A stretch of DNA of 64,000 bases. Origin: Plotosus lineatus (taxonomy: Eukaryota > Chordata > Actinopteri > Siluriformes > Plotosidae). Below the pieces are notes generated by a model that was given only the letters and a program-made list of their open reading frames with translations, made no database searches and was not told the DNA's origin. The translations under genes were made by a program, and so were the position numbers. The stretch spans positions 50,092,080-50,156,079 of the forward strand of contig CM045729.1 in NCBI GenBank assembly GCA_024760905.1. Reading direction: 5' to 3'. Shown here piece by piece: positions 22,760 to 34,299 of this stretch (position 1 is the stretch's first letter; each line of letters begins with the position of its first letter).

Positions 22760-24558
22760 TAGTAGGCCCTTGACATTCGTGGGGGTACGGTTCCAGGCCT
22801 TCCCGCGAATCGAGATAATCCGCGAGTTCTGTGTGCGGAAGTATGATGTCACATGCGCGAATGAGCAGCTGGCAGTGAAATACTATGTATCTATTACATG
22901 CGCTAAAATATGCTTCTTAAACACATTCTACAGTCTTACTCATTAAGACAGTATTAATGTAGTAAAATATAGTCATGATTAAGAAAAATTTTTAAATTTT
23001 GTACTGTGATATTTAGTAATAAAATATAGAAACATGAGACAGCATATACTGTTGTAAAGCACTCATTTTAAAGTCTTTTTCAATTATTGTTCCAGTACAG
23101 TACCTAAGTTAATTCTGAGAATGTTTGTGCGTGAGATTTTATGTTCTGTAGCATGTTTAACAAATGATGCCAAAAGGATAAACTTTATTACGCTTCATGT
23201 CCTTTTACACTGAACTTTGAGTGACGTCTTAGAGTTACGTGTCCAAGATGGTGCTGCCTAGAGGTCAACATCGCGGATTTCTCAGAGTCAAATTGTTTTT
23301 GTTCGTTTTGCACTATGCTCTTCTATGATCGGTCGACCCTACTACAGCTATGAGCAGCTTCAGCTTCGGGCAACGAAGTACGCAACAACTCCTATCGTGA
23401 GCTGTTATGCTATGCTATGTTATGCTATCATTAAGCCCAGGCGGAGTTCTCAGATTCTCCTGCACTTGGTTAGCACTTCCGGCCATACTGCATTAAAATG
23501 TTCAGTCCCTGCGAAACAAGATGGACGAGCTTTATGCACAGATTGCAGCGCAGAGGGATCTACAGGACTGTGTACTCTCCTCGAGCCATGTTTCACAGAA
23601 ACACAGTCCTGTAGATCCCTCTGTGCTTCTATGCTATGCTATCATTAAGCCCAGGCGGAGTTCTCAGATTCTCCGGCGCTTGGTTAGCACTTCCGGCCAT
23701 ACTGCTTGAAAATGTTCATTCCCTGTGAAATAAGATGGACGAGCTTCATGCTCAGATTGCAGCGCAGAGGGATCTACAGGACTGTGTTTCTGTGAAACAT
23801 GGCTCGAGGAGAGTACACCCGATAACATGGACAAACAAAACAACAAATAAAACACATTCAAACAAACAATAGCATGCTAGCTCTGCTAATAGCATGCTAG
23901 CTCTGCTTAGTTATACAAGCCTGGAGATACTCCGATCTTATCGCTGTAGTACAGTCGACCGGTCATAGACGAGCATAGTGCAAAACATGAACAAACAAAA
24001 CAACAAATAAAATGAACAAAGAAACAATTTGACTCTGACAACTACGTGACATTGCCCTCTGGGCAGCGCCATCTTGGAGACGTCACTCCAACTTCAATGT
24101 AAAAGGACATGAAGAGTACTGTAGTAAAGTTTATCCTTTTGGTATCGTTTGTTAAACATGCTCCAGAACACAAAATCTCATGCATAAACATGAACTTAGG
24201 TACTGTACTGGAATAATAATTGAAAAATATTTTAATACAACAGTTCAGAGAAAACCGTCGTTTCTCAGGTGAAAGTCTTATTTCTTCAGAAGAGACATCC
24301 AGCGTTTTCTATCGCTTAGCCAGAGAAGACACATAGCGTTTGAGTGGTGTAGAACTTAACTGGTAATTAAAATATACACAAAAAGAGGCTCATTGACAAC
24401 TTATGTGCGAATGAGGAAAAAGGGGCGGGACATCAGCTCAATCAATCAGGAGAAAGGAGGGCAGCCATTGGCTGAATTTGAATCACGTGCCGGTTGCTCA
24501 GCAGTCAGCGAATACTCATACCATGGTTGCAAAACCGCGAATAGTCAAGGACCTACTG
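22760..24558. mobile_element. Tigger-like element (family ii), copy with internal foldback
   Basis: Termini TAGTAGGCCCTTGACATTCG and CGAATAGTCAAGGACCTACT-G are flanked by TA. The outer parts match the 1216-bp copy at 39721-40936. The inner part differs: long inverted arms and a duplicated block, giving a 1799-bp element. No transposase reading frame. Confidence 0.85.
23051..24245. repeat. Large inverted repeat (foldback) with inner duplications
   Basis: The left arm, about 23051-23350, reappears as its complement at about 23940-24245 (for example GTCCTTTTACACTGAA versus TTCAATGTAAAAGGAC, and GCACTATGCTC versus GAGCATAGTGC). Between them a block of about 150 bp with GCCCAGGCGGAGTTCTCAG and ACTTCCGGCCATACTGC is present twice in direct order (about 23428 and 23650), and a 50-bp piece is also present inverted. 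Confidence 0.8.
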
Positions 24559-24560
24559 TA

Positions 24561-25626
24561 TGTAGTACAAGGAGAACAAAAAAAAAATTAAAACTAAAAT
24601 GAGCTGTTTATTGTTTTATATTATAATTGTGACAGACACCAGTCAGGTGAGCTGTGTGCAATGAGTTAATAGCTGTGGAACTAACAGAGTTGTTTTGAGG
24701 ATACTCACTCAGAGGTTAGCGTACATACCAGATGGACACACAAAAATAGCTATGTAAAGGTATGTTTGCACACAAATTAAAAATTTACTATATACTACAA
24801 ATAAATACAAGAAAAACAATCTACAGCAAGTTTTAGTGTGATGATAATGCAATTGGCTGCAATGTGTACCCATGACAGAGTGTCTGTAAATTTGATTCAA
24901 GCTTTATTCTCTTAGAATAATGATATTTTAAATCCTTTTCGGATTACCATTCCAGAACCATTCACATTACACTATTATTGTGTGGTATATACTAATCAAA
25001 TACAGACACAAACTTAACCAAAAAAGTTAGTAACCAGTTTTGTGACCTTTTGTGATTTTCTTGGTCATGGTGTCTATATTCAATACAGATCTATGGTATA
25101 TACCGAAACAATTTCTCACCTCTGTGAATATCAATGAATCTTTATTCAATTGCACTTTTGGTAAGAATCTGTTAGTTTACTTAAAGAGTGATAGGTTTTG
25201 GTAGAAAATGCAAAAAAAAAAAAAAAAAAAAATCACTGCACTCAGGGAGAAAGCTGTTGTGTTACTGATTAGTTAGCTGCTCACTGTGGGTAAAGGAAGA
25301 AACAATTATTTGTACTCAGAAGTATTTTTCTGCAAGAAAACAGCTCACAAGTGTTTAAGGTCCACTTTATTTGTCTTTGCATTGAGCACATCATCTCCCT
25401 CATGTCATATTTAAATGCAGAGAGTATGTATAGCAACGTCAGGTTTGAACCATAATTATAACAGCATGTCAAGGCTCTCAGGTTTCAGAAAGCTGCCAGA
25501 AAATTGCTGGTTGTTGAAGATTATCTTTCTGAAGATTTTCTTTTTCATGGAAATACATGCAGTGAAATACACAAAATCTGTTCACACAATTTAACTTTTA
25601 AGTAAATGCAGAGTATGTGCGCTTGC
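24561..25626. other. Intronic sequence without recognised features
   Basis: AT-rich; one poly-A run near 25210. No gene or repeat family recognised. Confidence 0.55.
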
Positions 25627-25768
25627 TGTTATAGTAGTGCTTCTCAATTATTTTCTGTTGCGCCTCCCCCAGGAAGAGGAAAATATTTCATGCCACCCCA
25701 AAATATAAATAGTGCTATTTGTCTAAAAATTGTTATAGGTAATCCTCTGCATACACTGTATGCTTATT

Positions 25769-28700
25769 CTTCTTCTTTTCGTTTCGGCTGTTCCCTTCAG
25801 GGGTCGCCACAGTGAATCATCTGCCTCCATCTCACCCTGTACTCTGCATCATCATCTCTTACACCAATTGCCTTCATGTCCTTCTTCACCACATCCATGA
25901 ATCGTCTCTTTGGTCTTCCTCTAGGCCTTCTGCCTGGTAGTTCCAACCTTAGCATCCTACTACCAATATACTCACTATCCCTCCTCTGTACATGTCCAAA
26001 CCATCTCAATCTAGCCTCTCTGACTTTGTCTCCAAAATGTCTTATATGTGCTGTCCCTCTGATGAACTCATTCCTGATCCTATCCATCCTCGTTACTCCC
26101 AAAGAGAACCTCAACATTTTCATCTCTGCTACCTCCAGCTCTGCCTCCTGTCTTTTCCCCAGGGCCACTGTTTCTAAAGCATACAACATCGCTGGCCTCA
26201 ACACCGTCTTGTATACTTTTCCTTTCATTCTTGCTGATACCTTCCGATCACACATCACACCGGACACTTTTCTCCATCCATTCCAACCTGCCTGCATGTG
26301 CTTCTTCACCTCTTTTCCACACTCTCCATTGCTCTGGATTGTTGAGCCTAAGTACTTAAAATCCTCCACCTTCCTTATCTCTGCTCCCTGTCACCTCACC
26401 GTTCCTGTTGGGTCCTTGTCATTCATGCACATGTGTTCTGTCTTACTGAGGCTAATCTTCATTCCCCTCCTTTCCAGGGCATACCTCCACCTCTCTAGAT
26501 TTTCCTGCACTTGTCTGTTCTCATTGCAGATCACAATGTCATCTGCAAACATCATAGTCCATGAGGAATCTTGTCTAACCTCGTCTGTCAGCCTGTCCAT
26601 CACCATAGCAAACAAGAAGGGGCTCAGAGCCCCTTGATGCAGTCCCACCTCCACCTTGAACTGTTCAGTCACACCGACAGCACACCTCACCACTGTCTTA
26701 CATCTCTCATACATGTGCTGCACCACTAACATACTTCTCTGCCACTCCAGACTTCCTCATGCAATACCACAGTTCCTCTCTCTGCACCCTGTCATATGCT
26801 TTCTCCAGATCCACAAAGGCACAATGCAGCTCCTTCTGACCTTCTCTGTACTTTTCTATTAACATCCTCAAAGCAAACACTACGTCTGTAGTACTCTTTC
26901 TTGGCATGAAACCTAACTGTTGTTCACAAATGCTGACCTCTGCCCTTAGTCTAGCTTCCACTATTCTTTCCCCTAACTTCATCGTATGGCTCATCAACTT
27001 TATCCCTCTGTAGTTGCCACAACTCTGCACGTTTCCCTTGTTCTTAAAAATAGGCACCATCACACTTCTCCTCCATTCCTCTGGCATCCTCTCACTATCT
27101 AAGACCTTGTTGAATGTTCTTGTCAGAAAATCTACTGCTATCTCTCCTAGACACTTCCATACTTCCACCGGTATGTCATCAGGACCAACTGCCTTTCCAT
27201 TCTTCACCCTCTTAAATGCCCTCCTCACCTCACCCTTACTAATCTTTGCTACTTCCTGGTCCTCAACAGTCACCTCTTCTATTCTTTTTCCTCTCTCATT
27301 TTCCTCATTCATCAGCTCTTCAAAGTACTCTTTCCATCTTTCCAGCACACTTCTGTCATCAGTCAATACATTTCCCCCTCTCTCCTTAATCACTCTCACT
27401 TGCTGCACATCCTTCCCATCTCTATTTCTCTGCTGCGCCAACCTGTATAAATCATTTCTCCCTCTTTACTTTCCAACCGAGCATACAAGTCATCATACAC
27501 CCTCTGTTTGGCCTTTGACACTGCTACCTTCGCCTTATGCTGTGTCTCCCTGTACTCCTGTTTACTCTCTTCGGTCCTCTCTGTGTCCCACTTCTTCTTA
27601 GCTAACCTCTTCCTTTGTACACACTCCTGCACTTCCTCATTCCACCACCAAGTCTGCTTTTCTCCTCTCCTTCCAGAGGACATGCCAAGTACTCTCCTAC
27701 CCGTCTCCCTGATCACATTAGCTGTAGTTGTCCAGTCATCTGGAAGCACTTCCTGACCACCCAAAGTCATTTTCAACTCCTCCTTGAAGACAACATGACA
27801 CTCTTCCTTTTTCAGCTTCCACCACTTTGTCTTCTGCTCTGCCTTGACCTTCTTCACCTTCCTCACCATCAGCGTCATCCTGCACACCACCATCCCATGC
27901 TGTTTGGCAACACTCTCACCCACTACTACTTTGCAGTCACTGACTTCCTTCAAATTACATCGCCTACACAAGATGTAGCCTACCTGTGTGCTCCTACCTC
28001 CGCTTTTATAAGTCACCCTATGCTCCTGTTTATTCTTGAAGAAAGTATTAACCACAGCCATTTCCATCCTTTTTGCAAAATCTACCAGCATCTGTCCTTC
28101 TGCGTTCCTGTCCTGGATACGAAACCTGCCCATCACTTCCTCATCCCCGTTGTTTCCTGCATCAATATGTCCATTGAAGTCTGCACCAATGACCACTCTT
28201 TCACCTCTGGGGGTATTCTGCATCACTTCATCTAACTCACTCCAGAATCTCTCCTTTTCTTCTAGCTCACATCCTGTCTGTGGGGCATAAGCACTAACAA
28301 CATTGAACATCACACCTTCAATTTCTAACTTGAGTCTCATCACTCTGTCCGACACTCTTTGCACTTCTAGAACATTCCTGACAAACTCCTCCTTCAAGAT
28401 GAGTCCTACTCCATTTCTCTTCCCATCCACACCATGAAAAAACAGCTTAAACCCTGCTCCTTAGCTTCTAGCCTTGCTACCTTTCAACCTGGTCTCCTGA
28501 ACACACAGTATGTCTACCTTCCTCCTCTGCATCATGTCAGCCAGCTCTCAACCTTTTCCTGTCATAGTTCCAGCATTCAAAGTCCCTAGTCTCAGTCCTA
28601 GACTCAAGCCTTTACTCTTCTCTCTCTGCCTACGGACACGCCTCCCGCCTCTCCTTCTTCGACGTGTTTGACCAACAGTAGTCCAATTTCCATCAGAACC

Positions 28701-28905
28701 CTGTTGGTTAACGGCACTGATGGCGGTCGTTGTTAACCTGGGCCTCGACAGATCCGGCACGAAATTTTTTGTTGTGACTCGCATATTTTATTTGGCATTT
28801 GTTTTACGCCGGATGCCCTTCCTGACGCAAACCTCTGCATTTATTCAGGCTCGGGACCGGCGTGAGGAAGAGACATTGGCTTGTGCCCCTCCCTAACGGC
28901 TGCAT
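25769..28905 (-). mobile_element. RTE-clade LINE, full-length, with 17-bp target duplication
   Basis: 3137 bp between perfect copies of TACACTGTATGCTTATT (25752-25768 and 28906-28922). The 3' end is the usual CGACCCCTGAAGGGAACAGC plus (GAA)n; the 5' UTR is about 120 bp. One polyprotein with endonuclease and reverse transcriptase, now broken. The length and flanks indicate a complete, fairly recent insertion into the hAT element. Confidence 0.93.
25797..28784 (-). pseudogene. RTE polyprotein (AP endonuclease + reverse transcriptase), broken
   Basis: Order on the - strand: a basic start with RRRRRGGRRVRRQR; LGLRLGTLNAGTMTGKG, the endonuclease beginning, followed by stops; endonuclease motifs VSAYAPQ and VIGADFNG (28430-27396), although the expected SDH near its end reads KQH; the RT with GPDDIPVEVWK, CGNYRGIKLMSH, CAFVDLEKAYDRV; the catalytic FADD at about 26549-26538; and the C-terminus RWFGHVQRRDSEYIGSRMLR...HCGDP. 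Damage: frameshifts near 27400-27440 and 26710-26730, and in-frame stops between 28548 and 28430 and between 26391 and 26369. It cannot be autonomous as it stands. Confidence 0.9.
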
Positions 28906-29328
28906 TACACTGTATGCTTATTAACATAATAAATCCTTATTATCATTATGGAATACAAAAAAAAAATTGAATTTATATCAACTTCCAATAAAGAACAACT
29001 TTATTAACATTTTTTAGTCTTTAAACAAAAAGACTTGAAGTGCATCCATTTTCCGGAAATAAAAAGTATACTTATTTAAACTGTCAACATTTTTGACCAA
29101 CAATTTGAACCATTTCATACTCAAAAATAAAATTAAATAAAAAATAATAAATAATAATGAATTCAAATTGATCAGCAATATTAACTCAGGAGCACAATAT
29201 ATAAAACACTTTAACCTACAAAACAAAAATGAATAAAACTATTATTATTATTATTGTCAAAATGATTAAGTCCAGATTAATGGCTATAATGAGCATATTT
29301 CGCAGTGCACAACTTTTCGAAGCAGGGT

Positions 29329-29560
29329 TTAAAGCACGATACTGAACTCTGTGCTCCTGCTCAATGCTGAACTGGGACCTGGACTTATTTCCGCAGCAGT
29401 GACGGTATGTAGCATGACCGAGACCGTGTGTGCTGCACGTAGGATCAGTTCCTCTGCTTTGCTGTGGGGTTTTCCACACTGAGCAGTTTGGTACTCCACC
29501 TTATCTGATGCTAACAGAGCTCGATGGTTTGGTGACGTATCATTCACAAAGTGGGACGGT
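29329..29560 (-). pseudogene. hAT transposase fragment
   Basis: About 70 open codons including SDKVEYQTAQCGKPHSKAEE and LILRAAHTVSVMLHTVTAAE. Matches the N-terminal portion of ZBED5/hAT-type transposases by memory; the zinc finger and catalytic domains are missing. Confidence 0.5.
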
Positions 29561-30103
29561 TTTTGGCAATACTCGGCACGTTTTCAATGAAAAAACTCAT
29601 GCGGCTCACCACGTGATCAGGGTGTGATGTCTTTCAGTGACGCCTCAATTTATTTGGGTTCATACTGTCCAGTGCCAATGTTTTTAGATACAGTAAACAC
29701 AGCGGTCTTTCCTCGTTTCTAACCGCAGCACAGTGAAACCGAGTGCTTCATCCGCTTCATCATTCCTCCTTGACTTAGCTTTCTGGAGACTTTCGTTTCT
29801 CTCACCAGTCTCAGTCTCTCTCCGCCTCGCTTTCCGTCCTTGTTATTAACTTCAATTCTTATTTTAACTCTGGGCACACTCTCACAGTGAGGAAGCTACT
29901 GTCACCTGCTGTAGTGGATGTAGAATAACACTTTTTCTTAATACAGCAAAAAAAAAAAAAAAAAAAAAAAGGCATGTTCCTTGGGGTCACATATGCCCCC
30001 CCCCCCCATCCCGGCATCACACCCCGGGGGGGGGCACACAGAACCACTGTGTTATAGGAAAATAACAGTGGTTTCCATGCCAAAGTTGATTATTTTTCTT
30101 CAT

Positions 30104-30330
30104 CCGTGGCCTAATGGTAAGAGAGTTTGCCATGATTCCTGAACCAGCAGGAAAAATGTGTGGTGGTGGTTTAGGGAGAGAATAGCCCCTTCCCTTCCTC
30201 TAACTTCATGACTGTTGTGCCCTTGAGCAAGGCACCTAACCTCCGACTGCTTACTGGGTGCCGCAGTGTGTGCGGCAGCCCACTGCTTCGAGAGTGTGTG
30301 CTCAATTTGAATACCTTAAATGCAGAGCCA
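30104..30330 (+). mobile_element. SINE family D (GCCCTTGAGCAAGGCACC type)
   Basis: Head GTGGCCTAATGGTAAGAGAG, then GTGCCCTTGAGCAAGGCACC and GCAGCCCACTGCT, a block I know from abundant teleost SINEs. The B box is eroded. Confidence 0.7.
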
Positions 30331-30423
30331 AAATTTCACTTGCAGAATTAATGCAGAATATCAAAATAAAAGCAAAACAAGACAAAAGCCCATCATACCT
30401 TTTATTACCATTTCTCTTCTACC

Positions 30424-30775
30424 AACGGTCCCCAAACCTTTTGGATCAGTTTCATGTAAAACAATATTTTCAAGCACCGGTATAGAAATGACTAAAAACA
30501 AAATGCGTAAAAATACAACTCAACATCCCGCTGAATTAGTGGAAACCTCTCCAGACATTTTTTTTTTAACTAATTTTTGCTAGCTTGTGGATTTATTTTT
30601 ATGTACCACATGAGGTGACCAAGACAAGTGATTTTTTTTTTCAAAGTATAAGATCTTTCAATAATTAATAAAATATTTTTTCTTTCAATGATTAATAACA
30701 TTTTTTCATTCAGCCTTTCTGAGGGCCTGGTAACAAATGATCGCTGACCAGTACAAGTCCATGGCACGGTGGTTG
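30424..30775. mobile_element. hAT-like MITE
   Basis: Left end CAACGGTCCCCAAACCTTTT and right end complement of GGTTGTGGACCTCTG resemble the CAGCGGTCCCCAACC hAT termini. The 8-bp flanks agree only in part. Confidence 0.5.
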
Positions 30776-30785
30776 TGGACCTCTG

Positions 30786-32201
30786 ACTTATACCACAGCA
30801 GTCGACCAATGATTACAATTATAGAAATTATTTAGAAAATGACAAATTAGTTCCTGTGACTTTTTTCCCCAGGCTTAAGTTTGTTTTTTCTCTTGAAGAT
30901 CAGTAGACAAAAATAAATTTAATTGAAATATTAATAAGTAAAAAACAAAAGAAAAAAACCTGGAAAAAAAAAACAGCTAAGCAACTTGTCTTGTTAAAAA
31001 CTCAGAAAAAGCAAACTCTTTTGTACTAATTATTATTTTATGCAAGAAACAGTAAATATGTTAGTGGACCTGTATAGTTTATGTACAAGTAAGCGGGTAT
31101 TAAAGAAACTTTATATAAAATGGGACAAAATACTAGCACAGCTGTATATACCTGTAAACATCAGACCTCCAATGTTAAAAGTGACCTTTTATCGTTCAGC
31201 TGTTCAAACTGCCTTAAAAAAATCAGGTAGAATTGATTTTTCATTTATAGTTCTGATCCTTACAGCCTACTTTCCCCCACACATGTAATCTGTTCAATTT
31301 CCTTTTATTTTGTATATCTCTATCTGTGGTTAGCCTTTTCTCCTGATGGAAAATAAGCAGATTGAGATGGTTTTAAATCAGATATGGTTATGACAGGCGA
31401 GGAGGAAACACAGCTCTCTCTTTCTCTCAACAGATAACAGACTTTTTTACTTTATCCCTTCTTTGCTGGTGGAGATTTTGACGTCACACCCCTACAGATG
31501 GCTGCTTGTCAGCTAAGTAGCTGATGTGTTGCAAGACTGGTAGTAAACAAATATAAATGTGAAATCCTTTTCACACTTATTTGGATATCAGCTTAACTTG
31601 CAGCCCACATTCTCTCCGAACCCTGCAGTGCATTGCAAAATGTAGTCCCATTTCATCAACTCAAGCCAACGCAAAGACACATGAATGTCTGCCTTAAATT
31701 CAGAGATTATCCCTATAACATAGGATTTAGCAGGGTGTCATCAGTGATAAAGATGATATTTCTATCACCAAAATAAGATCAGTCGTAACTGCTGTCATAA
31801 TAATCTGGGATTTTGAGAAAATTAAGTTAATGCAACTGTCAATCAACTACATAGGCGCTGTTTGTAGTACAATGTAGCTGGTGTAGAAATGTTCTTTTAT
31901 TGATTTGTATAGCATGTTCATGATGCACATACTGAATGAACTGCAAATCGGATCTGGTCATGGTAGTTTCATTTTATTCCTAAATATCCTTCATTCATCT
32001 TCATTAACCACTCTAATGAAGTGGTGGGTTGAAATCCAATCTTTTTCACCAATTGCTTGTGCAGCATAAGGCTGCTTGGAGATGGACAGGCTCTATCATG
32101 CATATACAGTATGAACTAACTGATGTTTGTGATAGGGTGGTGAGAGCAGGGCTAAAGATAATTCTCTCAAATCCCTGGCCCAAGATGCATCCTTATGTTT
32201 A
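30786..32201. other. Intronic sequence without recognised features
   Basis: AT-rich, with poly-A/T runs. No gene or repeat family recognised. Confidence 0.55.
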
Positions 32202-32209
32202 CTCTAGAT

Positions 32210-32797
32210 CAGTGCTTCTCAAATAGTGGGGCAGTATGATGCCGGGGGTGGCGCTGTGTGATGCTGGTGACTCTGGGGAACATGCTTTTGTGGAATCGTG
32301 TACAAGAATTATGTGTAATTGTACCTCCACTCCAGTAGTTGGCAGTGGTGCTCTCATTGCCATGCTATAGTGTAGCAGTTTTTCGCACGAGCAAACGATA
32401 TGAAGTGCAGTAAACAACTCAGGAAACAACAGTGAAAAATTTCTAACAGAAACAGAGAGAAAGATGTAGAGAGATGGAGACATTAAGACAAAAATAAGTT
32501 GAATGAGTTTAAATAAGAATGTATATATTTTTTTATTTCAGGCACATTGGTGCACTTTCAATCTTTTCCGTTACAGATTAAAAAACAATGTTAATGAAGT
32601 TTTTCTTTATTGTAAGTTGAACTATATTTCTCTTTTCTTTTTAATGTCAATAAAGATACAATGTTATGCAGAGGTGTAATAATAACAATTTTATAGACAA
32701 TTAATACTATTTATAGTCGCTCGCGGGGCGGTGGAGGTGCATAAAATGTTTTTTTCTTCTTAGAGGGGGTGTCACAGAAAATAATTGAGAAGCACTG
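32210..32797. mobile_element. hAT-like MITE, 588 bp, 8-bp target duplication
   Basis: Termini CAGTGCTTCTC and GAGAAGCACTG, flanked by CTCTAGAT and CTCTAGAA (7 of 8 match). The same terminus begins the element at 25635, so both belong to one hAT group. No coding capacity seen. Confidence 0.85.
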
Positions 32798-32866
32798 CTC
32801 TAGAATAAATTAAACTTGTAAGATTATCTGGTGCTCTTGGAAATTTTTCCCAACCTTATTGAATGT

Positions 32867-32922
32867 CATGATGATCCACTGTGGTGACCCCTAATAGAAG
32901 CAACCGAAAGGAAAAGAAGAAC
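32867..32922 (+). mobile_element. RTE/SINE 3'-tail fragment
   Basis: CACTGTGGTGACCCCTAATAG...ACCGAAAGGAAAAGAAGAA is the last ~55 bp shared by the RTE LINE and the SINE A tail. Confidence 0.7.
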
Positions 32923-33633
32923 ATTTGAAATCAATTTCTCTTAGGGTTAACAGATTCAGCACAAAGCTCAGATGTTAACCCCTATGCTCATTTATAAAGT
33001 GACTCGGTTAATTATAAATATGGTTAATAAATTGAGGCTTTATGTCTTGTGGCTTGCTGCAGCCTAGTTGTAATACTAGTTGTTACGCCTTGGTACACCT
33101 CCAAGTACATTATTCACTCTGTGCTGTTTACTGTTATCTAGTGATCATTTGTGAAGAAAATCCTCACTCTTGTTTTCAAGGCCTTGATAGTATGAAGGGA
33201 TTTAAAGAATGTATGTATATCATGGACAAGGTAATCATTAGTGTTGCTTGGCTGTAACACTTTCAGGGAAAGGCTGTCCTTACTGAGCCAAGTAATTAAG
33301 CCCAGTCCAGCTCCTAAGAGGGTGGCTGGGCCACCATCCAACCTCACTCTCACTAGAACTGGAGAGCCCTTTGCATCGCATAAATGTTGATGAATAATTC
33401 CCATGTTACTGTTTAATGATTCACTTTATTATTATTAAAAACACTGCAAAACCAGTACACATTTGGCAGCTCTTTAATATTACTTATAAAACTGTTAAAA
33501 GTAATCTATGGAGGGGATTTTCTGAAATTTAGTAAATGATTCAGTGAGGCTAATATTAATAACCACACTAGTTATTGTATATGTGCCTCTACAGATAACT
33601 TTTAAATTGTAAGTTACAGATTCATATACATAT

Positions 33634-33860
33634 ACAGTGAATATAAAAGTCTATACACCTATCTTAGTACACAATTCAACTGAAACACAAACTAAATTTT
33701 TTAAAAATTACATTTTTTTTTTTTTATTTAACATGCAGATGATAACGTCAAAAAATTAGAGACAAACTGCATACATAATTGAATAAAAAAATGTGTAGTA
33801 AGAAGCATTTTAATTTTTTGTAAATTTTTTAACTGATGTATGAAAAAGTAATTTTGGCAT
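33634..33860 (-). mobile_element. Tc1-like relic, left part
   Basis: CAGTGAATATAAAAGTCTAT and the following AATTCAACTGAAACACAAAC match a common fish Tc1 terminus (the CAGTGGATATAAAAAGTCTA type). The transposase is gone. Its partner end is probably 35400-35590, the space between being filled by two SINEs and a MITE. Confidence 0.65.
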
Positions 33861-33872
33861 TTTGATCATTAG

Positions 33873-34216
33873 TGGGGCAGTGGTGGCCTCATGGTATGGG
33901 GCGCTGGATTGCTGATCCAAAGGTTGGGGGTTCGAGTCCCACTCTCCACAAGGTTGTCACTGTCCCCCCCCCCCCAGTGCAGCTAACTGGGTTATGAAAG
34001 GCGGGCCATGTCTCTCACTGTCTATGTTGTGAGGTGTGTAAAAGAACCATTGTTGACTTTCGACAAGAGTAGCTGCAAAGCCATCAGCGTGTTTCCGCCC
34101 TGCAATGACCTGGCAAGCTGTCGAGGGTGTACTCTGCCCTTGCCCGGTGTCGGCTGGGATGGACGCCAGGTTCCCCGTGACCCTAATTAGGTTTAAGTGG
34201 TTACAGAAAATGAACT
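33873..34216 (+). mobile_element. SINE family A, L2-like tail
   Basis: Head GGGGCAGTGGTGGCCTCATG, perfect B box GGTTCGAGTCC, body, and L2-like tail ending TTACAGAAAATGAACTGAAC. 83 bp from an inverted family A copy. Confidence 0.94.
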
Positions 34217-34299
34217 GAACAATTTTAGTGTAAAATGGACCATAAAATGATTTCATCATAAAGATGTTTAAAATGCTGTAACATTTGAAGGAATAATGG

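Larger units (their letters stand above)
25635..30049 (-). mobile_element. hAT-like element hosting a nested RTE LINE
   Basis: The ends TAGTGCTTCTCAATTATTTT and the complement of GAACCACTG are flanked by a perfect 8-bp duplication TGTTATAG (25627-25634 and 30050-30057), the hAT hallmark. Without the nested LINE the element is about 1.26 kb. On the - strand 29329-29560 reads EYQTAQCGKPHSKAEELILR, which resembles the AKSGKPHTIAEELILPAA segment of ZBED-like hAT transposases, so it is a deleted relic. Both ends carry C-rich stretches. Confidence 0.8.

Noticed and set aside
23428..23850. Possible CRISPR-like or satellite array from repeated blocks
   Set aside because: Only two direct copies plus one inverted piece within a eukaryotic foldback; no array.
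25876..26637. 253-codon open frame on the + strand, and 195- and 206-codon frames at 27014-27601 and 27615-28235
   Set aside because: They are the antisense of the RTE LINE polyprotein; low-complexity Ser/Leu/Pro composition and no family match.
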